A stretch of 64,000 bases of DNA from Cladorhizidae sp. MBARI D1340-BT2 (lineage: Eukaryota > Porifera > Demospongiae > Poecilosclerida > Cladorhizidae): positions 34,392,163-34,456,162 of the forward strand of contig JAQNBH010000015.1 in assembly GCA_028752905.1 (NCBI GenBank). The letters run 5' to 3'. A program made the translations under genes and the position numbers. Of the stretch, positions 31,001-43,000 are shown piece after piece. A model generated the notes under the pieces. It was given only the letters and a program-made list of their open reading frames with translations, did no database searches and had not been told where the DNA came from. The stretch's first letter is position 1; each line of letters begins with the position of its first letter.

Positions 31001-34000
31001 TGGGTCCATTGTCAGAAACTGATAAAGCACAAGAAGTAAACACCTCTTGCAACTCCTACACTTAAGTAATAAGTTAGTTGATGTCATTGGAGTGACTTCA
31101 GGCCATTTGGAATGTGAATCCATGGAACGGAGCGATTTGTCATTCGCTTTTACATCAGCGGTAAATGGGTGTGAGCTTCATGACCTCACAATACAATCAG
31201 GCAATCAGAACTGCCGGAACATTCTTCTTGCACTCTATGAGTTCTTCGTAGAATTGTAGTAAAACTGTTCGTAAGGTTTCCTCTTACCTTTGAATGCCTT
31301 CTTTCGACATGCACTGCAGGTTGTACCCTGGAAGTACATTCAGATGCAAGGCGATTATCTCGTCCACATGGATAACAGGTCCTGTTAAAACCAGGAATGC
31401 TGGTCTTCTTCTTCCTGTCCGAGTAAAACCTGTGAATTTTTCCTCTTCTTTATTACACTGCTGAAATATGAGATTAACAACTTCCATCCATTCTGCAATT
31501 TCATCTGCTGCAGCAAAGGAGGTCAGGCATTGTGAACCATTTCTTTTGAATGGCCTCATTTTGAAGACCACACACAAAACAATCTCAGAGTGCCTGTCAG
31601 GTGCTTTTGAAATATCCCTCGTGTATAGTGTTATCAAAAGTACTATCAATGGAGAGCTTCCTGAGGGCTGCAATGGAATTTTCGATAGATACTTCATCTG
31701 TGTATTATGGTGATAAAGCTGGAGTCTCTCTACCATGACTACCTTCTTTGGCTCAAAGTGTTTGCATAGCACTTCCTGCAAGTCTGCTAGCAGCATGTAC
31801 TTCAGTCTGGTCGGGTTTACGAGCAATTATTGCAGAGATTAGATATTTCCTCCTAGTAAAGAGACATTCTTTCTTGCCTTCAAGTCTCTCACTGATCCAT
31901 GGTCATCCTTGAACACATCCTTGTACAGTTTGAATAGCACCTCCATGTGAGCTTGTCCATGATCGAGGGTAGATAGTTTGCACCAACAGGTGATATAGCC
32001 AGTCTCTCCTGAGCAGAGCTGGCCTACTTCCTGTAATAATTATAACGATAACTATGTACCATAGGATACCTGTACTGGTGTCTCTATAGGATAACTGTAC
32101 TGGGGTCTCTATAGGATACCTGTATTGGTGTCTCTCCAACTACAGAGATGACATCGTCAGTATACGTCCAATCTGGTTGAAGTTAACTTGACAGTTGTCT
32201 TTTGAAACAGTTTTATCGACACAACAGCTCCAGTATCAATCTTGAAACAGAGTCCTGAGCATTAGTAATTGGGTATGAGTATCATGCCCTACCACAATGT
32301 ATGGGTAGGTCACAATCAGAACTGTCAGAGCATACATCTTACACTCTGTGAACTCTTACTAGACTGTTTGTAAGGTTTCCTCTTATCACCAACTCCATTT
32401 GAACAACTAAGTGCCCCTAATTGAAGAGATCTCAAGGTGAATTGGTACAGTGGAGCCTCCCTTAATTGACTCTACAAGAAACAGATGACCTCTGATAAAT
32501 GGACCAGCATAAAAGCACTGGTTGTTTTTATATTATGAACTTCTGAGAAGTAATTGCCTCTGTGCTTTGGAGAGCAGATGTCACAAAATCCATACTAGTA
32601 CGGTTAATACAAAACATAATGAACACTTAGCCACATGCCTATAGATATTTACCTTTGCGTGTCCCGCCCCCCAGGCCCACTCTGTTCAAGCTATGAGCAG
32701 ACTGAAGCCATGACTACCTTCTTTGGCTCAAAGTGTTTGCATAGCACTTCCTGCAAGTCTGCTAGCAGCATGTACTTCAGTCTGGTCAGGTTTACGAGCA
32801 ATTATTGCAGCGATTAGATATTTCCTCCTAGTAAACTGAAATACAGAGACATTCTTTACCTTGAAGCATGCCTTCAAGTCTCTTACTGCTCCATGGTCAT
32901 CCTTGAACACATCTTTGTACAGTTTGAATAGCACCTCCATGTGCTTGTCCATGATCGAGGGTAGATAGTTTGATGGTCTTCCACCAACAGGTGATATAGC
33001 CAGTCTCTCCCAAGCAGAGCTGGCCTACTTCCTATAATAATTATAACAATAAGGTTTCATAACTATGTACCATAGGATACCTGTACTGGTGTCTCTATAG
33101 GATACCTGTACTGGTGTCTCTATAGGATACCTGTACTGGTGTCTCTATAGGATACCTGTACTGGTGTCTCTATAGGATACCTGTATTGGTGTCTCTCCAA
33201 CTACAGAGATGACATCGTCAGTATACGTCCAATCTGGTTGGAGTTAACTTGACAGTTGTCTTTTGAAACAGTTTTATCGACACAACAGCTCCGGTATCAA
33301 TCTTGAAACAGAGTCTGAGCATTAGTAATTGGGTACGAGTTTCATGCCCTCACACGATTACATGATGTAGTGGTAGATCACAATCAGAACTATCAGAGCA
33401 TTCATCTTGCACTCTATGAGTTCTTACTAGAATTGTAGTGAAACCTTTCGTAAGGTTTCCTCTTATCATCAACTCCCTTTGAAATAAAAAATCTTGGCTA
33501 AGTGTCCTTCTTTCCACATGATTTGCAGGTTGTGTCCTTGAAGTGACATTCAGGTGCAAGGTAATCATCTCATCTACATTAATAATAGAAGCAGCAATGC
33601 TCATTCCTGTCTGAGTAAACCATGTGAACTGTTCCTGTTCCTACTTATACTGCTGAGATATGAGATCAGCTGCTTCCATCCCTTCTGCAATTTCAACTGC
33701 TGCTGCAAATTATGTCAGGCATTTTTTCTGAATGGCCTCACTTCGAAGACCACACACAACCACAGTGATAGTTTACAGCTTGCATTTGAGGTATTGTAGT
33801 GAGATTCTAACTGGCTACTATTCTTTCTTAATAACTGTTATCATAATTATGATTCATGCATTATGGAATGTTTTGTGGAATGGGCATGCTCAGTATGGAA
33901 TGGACTAAAATGACTAGGTTGATTTGTAACTCAGTCTCTTAAAGTATCTGTTAGGTAGCCCTTATGAACTAGCAATCACTGACTCTACATGGTGGCAAAT

Positions 34001-37000
34001 GTTGAATCTAAGCCATTTGTCAGAAGTAAGCAAGATAATCTAGACCACATGGCAGCAACCTATCAAGTGGCTCCTCCTGAACAGTTCACCTTCAGTTGCC
34101 CCCAAGAATGTCCAAAATGGGTCAGGAGTTTCGAGAGGTTTAAAAGTGCTGCCAGCGCCAAGGATAAAACTGAAGAAGTAAAAGTGAACGCACTAATGTA
34201 CTCCGGGCAATGAACGATGACATTCTCAGATCATTCTCATTGTTTGATGAGGACAGGAATAAGTACGACACAGCCAAGGAGAGGTTTGAGAGCCACTTCA
34301 TAAAAACAAGGAATGCTATATTTGAACGAGCAAAGTTCAATCTGAGGGTAAAGGATGAAAATGAACCAGTAAATGCCTTCATCACAGACTTGCATGCTTT
34401 GGTGGGTATGAGACCCTGCATGATGAGATGATCTGGGATCATATTGTGGTGGGCCTGCAAGATGCCAAATTCTCTGAAAGATTTCAGCTGGATGCAACCA
34501 GAAAGGCAGTTGACAAAGTACACCATCAACAAACAGCAATCAGTGATCTGGACTGACAAGAACTCAGCCCAATAGGGGACCCCGACTACAGCAGGGTTAC
34601 AGATGACCAATGACCTTCTCAAGTTCAGCTGGTAGAAAACAATGTTCCTTATATGGCAAAGCACTTTCCCATGAGTGACAGAAGTGCCCAGCTAGGATGT
34701 CACTTGTCGGAACTGCATTAAGAAAGGCAATTTCAGGGTAGTATGGCAAATGTCAGGGAAGTATGACAAGATTAAGTACCTAACTCAGATGAAGAAGGTG
34801 AGTCCTTCCTTGGAGCCGTAGAGAAGAATCTCTGGGTAGTCAACCTGAAACTGAATGGCAATTCTGCATTGATAGCAGCACAAGTAAATGTTACACCAGA
34901 ATGCAACTACCAAATACTCCACAATATCTCGCTCTTGGCATTTCAGTTGATATTGAGAGGACCCGGTCAGAACAAACTCCAAGCATGCGGCCGGATCTCT
35001 GGAACTTATGTAAGAGATGAGCTAGAAACAGAGCAGGAAATCTGTCATCAAGTATCTCCACAAGCCACTGCTGGGATGGCCTGGCACTGAAGCATTCAGA
35101 CTTCTAGCATGAGTGATCGGGGGTAGAACAGAACAAAACCCCTGAACAGTTTTTTCCAGGATTCTTTGAGAGCCTTAGGAAAATGCATGGGGAATACATG
35201 ATCAAGCTTCATGAAGGAGAAAAATGTTCCTCTGACCCAACCTCAAAGAGTAGCTATCCCTTTCATTCCAGCTGTCAGGACCGAGCTGGAGTGGATGGAA
35301 AAGCTAAGATTAATCTCTTGTGTGGATGAGCTTATAGTGTGGTGTGCAGGTATGGTGGTCTCCCCCAAAGTTAAAGGAAAGGTGTAAATTTGGATTGATC
35401 TCACTAAGTTAAACACTAGTGTGTGTCGAGAGCATTATCAACTCTTGCACAAATTTCAGGTGCCCATGTGTTTTCTAAGCTGAAAGTTAATTCTGGCTTT
35501 TGGCAGATCCCATTAGGAAGAGAATCCTTCTTACTCACAACATGCATTATGCAATTTGGCCTAAATAGACTATCCTAAGTTATAACCTCGACCTCAGAAC
35601 ACTTCCACATAGCATAACTGATTTATTGAATGTGTTAGAAGGCATAGTGTGCCTTATGGATGATTTTAGTCCATTGAAGAACCCAAGAAGAACATGAAAA
35701 TTGGCTCGCTGCAATACAACGACTCCTTAGGTCCAGTATGTGACTCTCAACAAACAAAAATGCAAGTTCTCCTGTTCATAGATCCAGTTTCATGGACAGA
35801 TCCTTTCAGAGTCAGGCATATGCTCAGATAGAGAGAAGATCAAAACTATCCAAAAGCTCCATGCCAGAGATGTACAAGGAGTTAGAAAATTCTTGTGCAT
35901 GGTCAATTAGCTCAAGAAGTTCAACTCTCAAATTAGCAGAGAAGATGAAGCCATTAAGATATCTCTTATCAAGCAATAGTTCTTGGTGCTGGGAGCATCC
36001 ACAGAGGTCAGCATTCAAAAACATCAAAACTGCCTTAATGGAGAGTCCCATCCTAGCCCTATATACCCTCCAGTTTGAGACAATTGTATCAGCTGACGTT
36101 CCCTCATATGGACTTGGAGCTGTCCTCCTACAGAAACATCCAGCCAGAAATCTCTACCCAGTGGTAACATCACTCAAGCCATTATCCCAGACAACAGAGA
36201 TACACACAAATTGATAAAAGGCGTACGCTCCGACCTGGATGTGTTTGTTAACTACATTATTTGGATTTCCTATCATAATCAGGCCAACCATAAGCCCTTA
36301 GTATCCTTACTCAGTACTAAACTTCTGAACAACATCCCCATACATACACAAACAGTCCGGAGGAAGCTATTGCGATACAACTTCTCAATCAGTCCCATAC
36401 CCAGAAAGGACCTCATTATCGCAGATTCACCATGAAGCGCCCCAATCCATACAGACAGGAACCCATTGGATCAGCTTTTCCAAAATACCTACATCCAGCT
36501 TACCATGGAGAATCTCCAGTACAGAAAGGAGATTGGGAGATATTTGGGAAGCTTGGCTGAAGGATGAAACTTGTGAGCAGGTCAAAAAGTACTGTCAGGA
36601 GGGGTGGCCTGAGAGGAACAAATTGTTTCGCTCAGTGAAAAGATTCTACCCGGTGGTTGCAGAACTAGCAGGATGCTGATGAGAGCGAATCATTCGGCAT
36701 TCAGCACTTTAGGTAGAGCCAATTTCACATTGGGTACCAGGTGATTCAAAATGTAATCAGCATGCCAAACAAGCCTGGACTATCGACCAAAGTTGAAAAT
36801 CTGTCGAAAAGCTGTCCCGATGCATCAAGTTTCAGTGTCCCAGAGAGCTGAGCCAATGTTACCAACTCCTCTACTGAACCTGCCCTGGCAGAGAGAGTAG
36901 CTTCTGATCTCTTTGAGTGGCACAAGGCAACATATCTTCTGATAGTGGACTACTTGAGTTTGCACATCTGGGACCAACTCACAGCAAGTGCTACAACACA

Positions 37001-40000
37001 CCAGCTTCATATCTGCATGCCATGGTATACCAGAGAGTGTAATAAACTGACAATGCCCTCAGTATATCTCGGAGGCATATGCCAGCTTTTCTAAGGACTA
37101 TGGATTCAAACACATCACCAGCAACCCCTACCATACACAGGGTGTTGGAGAGACTGAGAAGGCCATTAAAACTAGCAAACCTTAACTGGTATTGTAGGCA
37201 TACAGATCGACACCTCTTAAAGTTGGCTATAGTCCTTCGGAACTACTGATGGGAAGGAGACTCCAGTCTACAGTGCCAACCACACAAAAACAGCTTACTC
37301 CCAGGACTCCAGATCTCTCTGAGGTGAATTCCAGAGACCAGTGGGTGAAGAAGAGACAGAGAGACAACTTTGACTCCCACCATGGTGTTAGAGAACTACC
37401 TTCCCCTCCTGGAGATCCTGTTTGTGTATTGGACCATCAGACATTTGATGAAGTTGTGAAAGAAACAAATCCTCAATCAAACCAACAGACTGAAGGAGGG
37501 AGGGTATATCAGAGAAAATGTCGACAGATTGTACAGTCACCAATCAGCCAGGAGGTACCTTGCTGGAATGGTCCTCTCCAAAATCCATTAAACCTGAATG
37601 ATGGACAAAGCCCAAATTGTCTCCAAGTAATACTTTTTCTCGTATTTTAACACATAATAAATGTTATCATATTATTCATACATTATGTAGTGTTTTGTGG
37701 ACTGGGCATGCTCAGTGTGGAATTGACTAAAATGACTCGTGTTGATCTCCAACTAATTCACTATTAGGCACCTGCGTAGCAATCACTAACTATACACTAA
37801 CTCTACAGGTATCCCCTCGTGTCAGTGTTATCAAAAGCACAGTCGATGGAGAGCTTCCTGAGGGTTGCAACATAATTTGTGATAGATTCATCTGCCTCCT
37901 TATGATGATAAAACTCGAGTCTCTCTAACATGACTACCTTCTTTGGCTTGAAGTGTTTGCATGGCATTTCCCACAAGTCTGCCAGCAGTGTGTATTTCGG
38001 CCTGGTCGGGTTTATGAGCGAGAATAGACTTTTCCTCCTCGTAAACTAGAATACTTCTTTACCTAGCATGCAGTCTCTCACTGCTCCAAGATCACATCCT
38101 TGAACATGTCCTCATGCTGTTTGAGTAGCATCTCCATGTGAGCTTGTCCATGATCGAGGGTAGACAGTCAGACGATCTTCCAATCAAGCTTCAAGTGAAA
38201 TAGCCAGTCTCTCCCGAGCAGTGCTGGCCTATTTCCTGTAACAATTATAGGGAAAAGGTTTCATAACTGTGTACCTGTACTGGCATCTCTCTAATCACCT
38301 GATGACTTCACCAGTATACGTTCAGAGGCTGGTTGATGTTGACTGGCAGCTGCCTCTGTGAGCTGCTTCTTCTGGTCCTCTTGTGATAATATCGACTCAG
38401 AAGCTCTGGTGTTACTTGAAATGGAGTGATCTGTCATTCACCTTTGACATCAGCAGTAACTGGGTGCGAGTTTCATGCCTACATGATGTAGGGGTAGATC
38501 ACAATCAGAACTATCGGAGCATTCATCTTGCACTCTATGAGTTCTTACTAGAATTGTAATGAAACCATTCGTAAGGTTTCCTCTTATGATCAACTCCCGT
38601 TGAATGACAGATCTTGGCTAAGTATCCCTTCTTTCAACATGCATTGCAGGTGTGTCCTTGAGGGGGATCCTGACCAGGTGTTAAAATAAAGTTGTGGTTA
38701 CCACTTCATAACTCCATAGGTTTTCCAAACTTATGGTATGTACAATAGGTGCTCTCTTTTGAAATTATTTTTCATAGGTATAACTATACCCAAGTTAGTG
38801 GAGCTAAAGTAAAACCAGAGTGCCTGATTTCTCTGCATAAATATCTCAGTGCTAGATAACTGAAATTAGCACCTTGAAGAAGCCCTCTGTAGTCGCTAAA
38901 ACATAATGTGCTGAAGCACGTGGGGGGTGGGGGGTGGGGGTGGGGTGCTTGACCACAGACTTAAGTTTTAGTGCCTAATGAAAAAAGTTGTGCATGCAGT
39001 AGGACTTCTCTAGCCTCGGGTGATAATTTCAGCTCTCTAGCGCTAGGCAATCTGGTGATATTTATGCAGAGAAACCAGGCACTCAGGTTTTGATGTCCCA
39101 GCACTTTAGCTCCAGTAACTTGTACCTATGAAAAATGTTTTAGTATTTAGTATCAAAATAGATCACACAAAGAGACCTATAAGTCCATACCATGAAGTGG
39201 GTAACCACAAGTTTTTACTTGTTTAAGGTCATGAAGTGATATTCAGGTGCAAGGTAATCATCTCATTCATAATAACAGGTCCTGTTGGTATTCTTCTTTC
39301 TGTCTGAGTAAACACTGACTGTTATTGTACACTGCTGAGATATGAGATTAGCTGCTTCCATCCCTTCTGCAATTTCAACTGCCACTGCGAATGAGGTCAG
39401 GCATTGTGAGGTAGTTTCTGCTGAATGGCCTCACTTCGAAGACCACACACAAAACAATCTCTGAGTACCTGTTGCAGTTGTGTTTGTGGTATCCCTCATG
39501 TATAGTGTTATCAAAGTACTGTTGATGGAGAGCTTCCTGACGGCTGCAATATAATTTGTTATAACCTCATTATGGTGATAAAGCTGGTCTCTCTACCATG
39601 ACTATATTCTTTGACTCAAAGTGTTTGCATAGCACTTCCAGCAAGTTTGCCAGCAGAGTGTCCTTCAGTCAGGTCAGGAGGATTACAAGCGATCGTAGCA
39701 GCGAGTAGACCTTTTATCCTAGTAAACTGTGGAATACAGAGACCTTCTTGTTATTTGCGATACCATTGACTTTGAAGAACACTCATTCCACAATTGTTTT
39801 GTGTCAACATTGAAGATATCCATATAGACAATGAAGGATTGTTAATGGCCATCCTCATCGCCAATTGTAATGTTGGTTTACACGTGATAGTTAAGTCAGC
39901 AGAATAGTTATAGTCATACGACACAAGATGAACAGTGCGAGACCCTACATAAGAACAATGAACAATACGAACAGTAACGGTGAACAATTGTAAGGTTTAG

Positions 40001-43000
40001 GTATACGACCTGGATGCTCAAGGTAAAGGAACTCAGCTCACCACAAAATCTCTTAACAAATGTTGGACTTCTTTAGGGATTGTGAACAATATTAACCTGA
40101 CTTTCAGCTGACACAGTAGACTTTCTCGATAAACAATTTGAATTTACTCACGACATTTCGGCTAGATGCTCTAGCCTTCATCTAGCCTTCATCTGATGAA
40201 TCTAGCCTTCATCTAGCCTTCATCTGATGAAGGTTAGATGCTCTAGCCTTCATCTAGCCTTCATCTAGCCTTCATCTGATGAAGGTTAGATGATCTAGCC
40301 TTCATCTAGCCTTCATCTGATGAAGGTAAGATGCTCTAGCCTTCATCTAGCCTTCATCTGATGAAGGTTAGATGCTCTAGCCTTCATTTAGCCTTCATCT
40401 GATGAAGGTTAGATGCTCTATCCTTCATCTAGCCTTCATCTGATGAAGGTTAGATGCTCTAGCCTTCATCTAGCCTTCATCTGATGAAGGTTAGATGCTC
40501 TAGCCTTCATCTAGCCTTCATCAGATGAAGATTGAGTATCTCTGAAATATCAAGTCAGTTGATTAGTGAGAAAGGTATTATTATTAACATAATACGAAAA
40601 ATCTGAGTGTGTTTTTTAAACTGCATAATGGTCATACACATTATTACATAACATAAAAACAGGAACAAGGTCTATACCACACTCTTGTTGAAGTGTAAAG
40701 GCTTCAGCTGCTGAGTTTCCCAAGAAGAAGAACTACTTACCATTGAAGAAGGAAGTTGAAGTAAGCAAATCTGACCAAAACAATTCAGCATGAGAGGTCT
40801 GGGAGAAACTTCTAAATGTGTAAAGGCCCACGTTGGCAAGACCCTAAAGATCAAGTAGTCTGCTATCCATGACACTTCAAGAAGCAGAGTGCATACCAGC
40901 ATGATACAGCAGCTATCAGAGTATACAGCATTCAGTCAAGCTCTCTATAAGCGGTGAAGAATATCCACCCTGAAATGATTGGACATGGAGACCCTCCAAA
41001 AGTTCTAACTTCAAGGGGGCCATAATTCCCATGAAGGTGTTTAGCAGTTCCTACAAAGCAGAGGCTATATAGAAAATTAGTTCAGCAATAGACGCCATGA
41101 CCATTTTTAAACTAAAATCCTTAAAACAGACCATCTCCAGGACTACACATAATGCCATCATAGCTGACAGTTATTATTACCCATCCCCATCCCAATTTAT
41201 CCAAAGAGAATACATGTTATAAATTGACAATCGGTGTTATAATTAAAATAAAGATAAACTGCTGAGATAACCTTTCTACAAAGGACAAAGACAATTTCCC
41301 TAAGGTGTTCTTTATTTGGAAGTCACACTGTAAGTGTTAGTTGCCAAGCAACTCCATAGAATCATAAGTGTGGTTTCATTGCAGAGTTGAATTTTTTTCT
41401 TTGGTGTTATTATTGTTTTGCTTCTATATTTTTTTATTTTGTTGTTGCTATTGGTGATGTTGGTGTCATTTTTTTGTGTGTGCTGGTGGAGGCATTGTTG
41501 TTGTTATTTTTGTTGTTGCTATTGGTGATGTGGTACTAGTAGCATTTTTGCTGTATTATGTTATTGTTGCCCAAGATGTTAAGTAACCAGAAGACCTAAA
41601 TACCATGCAGGTGAATGGTATAGGAGTGAAATATCATTCTGAAGCTATCAAGATGAAGCTGCAGGAGCTAGACAAGGAGTTGCAGTCAGCCATGACTACG
41701 ATGGTGCTGGAGAACTTCATGAATCCTCTAGCATCACTCAATCTTCTATTACAAGCAGCACTGGATACAGGTCAGTGAAGGCAATGTAATATAATCATGA
41801 TGGGTGATGAAGATACCATCCTGAAGGCTAAAGCATGTAGGTATAAATATTAGTTGGTGTAACCATTTATAAGGAGCTAACACACACTGTCTATATAGAA
41901 AAGTATTTTTTTAAATTGTTGTGAGACCAACTGATGTCAGTTTTGAAACTCTCTGCAATATCTTCTTGATGCACGAGGTTTTGGTATCAGGCAGGAATCT
42001 TTGAACACTTTTGGCATTTTCTTTGTGTAGTGGCCAAGTGAACCATTTTTGTGTGTCACTAGGTCACTGAAAAGCCACTACACTCAAGGTCTGAGATAGA
42101 TTAAGCATTAGCATGAGGTATTGTTAACAACTGTTTGGTAGTAATAAAAATATATGAATATTTTTGTACACTTTTGGTGGGTGGGATGGGGTGGGGGTTT
42201 GGGGGGGGGGGGGGGGGGGGGGGGGGAGTGGAGGGGGTTATTTAAAAAGTTCACTCCTGTGAAAATGTTGATAATTGCGAATGACCCGAGTGAATCTAGT
42301 GTTTTGTGGATTATGAGGAAGCTATAACCACTTCCTATATTGGTTTGTCCCTTATTTCAAATAGTGGATGCAAAAAAAATAACCATTCGCTTTGGCAGCC
42401 TTCTAGCATTCTAAACAATGCTTTCAGTTTTTAGCTCCAAATTTTTTTTCAAGCATGCCTTAACTTCTTTGGTGAGGGGAAAAACCAGCAGCCACCCCCC
42501 CCCCCCCCCCCCCCCCCAAAAAACCCCCATTAAAAACCATGAAATTTGTCTTCAAGGATCTGTATATGTATTTATATACTCCCCCCCCCCCCCCCCCCCA
42601 ACAACACTTGTGTACAACAGGTCCATTCATTATCTATCATTTCATACAGAACACTGAATTGTCCTGCATTGCAGTGACTAATCAATTTCTCAATTCATCT
42701 GGAAATCAGTCAAAGATTGTCAATTCAATAGACCTGCTCATATGTATATATGTGCTAGTTTGATTTTTTGTTTTTTAATCAAACGTTTTTGTGCTGTTGC
42801 TTTATGTTACAGAGCTTATAGTATACTAGACATCCATGTGATAGTTCCTAGTATACTAGACAGCCATCTGCTCATTCCTTTAGCTATTAACAAGGATGGT
42901 TATGATGATGATGATGATGAAGATGGTAATGATCAAAATAATGGTAATAATGGTGATATGGCAAATTTTGATATCCTAAAACAGATCAACCCGAGAGTGA

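Larger units (their letters stand above)
33795..37807 (+). mobile_element. Younger plus-strand Gypsy element with LTRs and 5-base target duplication
   Basis: The LTRs are 33795-33989 and 37618-37807. Both begin TGT, end CTCTACA and share TTTTGTGGAxTGGGCATGCTCAGT. The flanking GGTAT (33790-33794 and 37808-37812) is a target-site duplication. The outer flanks join into sequence matching an uninterrupted gag copy at about 31600. TGGTGGCAAATG after the 5' LTR is the likely primer-binding site. Gag, reverse transcriptase and integrase-like sequences follow in Gypsy order, with many stops and frameshifts. The LTRs differ clearly, so the insertion is old and dead. Confidence 0.85.
29964..40060 (-). 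mobile_element. Older minus-strand Gypsy LTR retrotransposon, rearranged and carrying nested insertions
   Basis: Direct repeats at the two ends (left from 29964, TGTAATATTTGTTTGCATG; right from 39866, TGTAATGTTGGTTTACACG) share GTCAGCAGAATAGTTATA and the end word GCTCAAGGTAA. They are interpreted as LTRs of about 200 bases. Just inside the right LTR the minus strand reads TTGGCGATGAGGATGGCC, a primer-binding-site-like sequence typical of Gypsy elements. Gag-like minus-strand fragments occur in at least four partial copies, so the inside is rearranged. Nested inside are a plus-strand Gypsy (33795-37807), a TTAA-flanked foldback element (38681-39226) and a 280-base dispersed repeat. It lies antisense in intron 7 of the START-vinculin gene. 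Confidence 0.75.
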
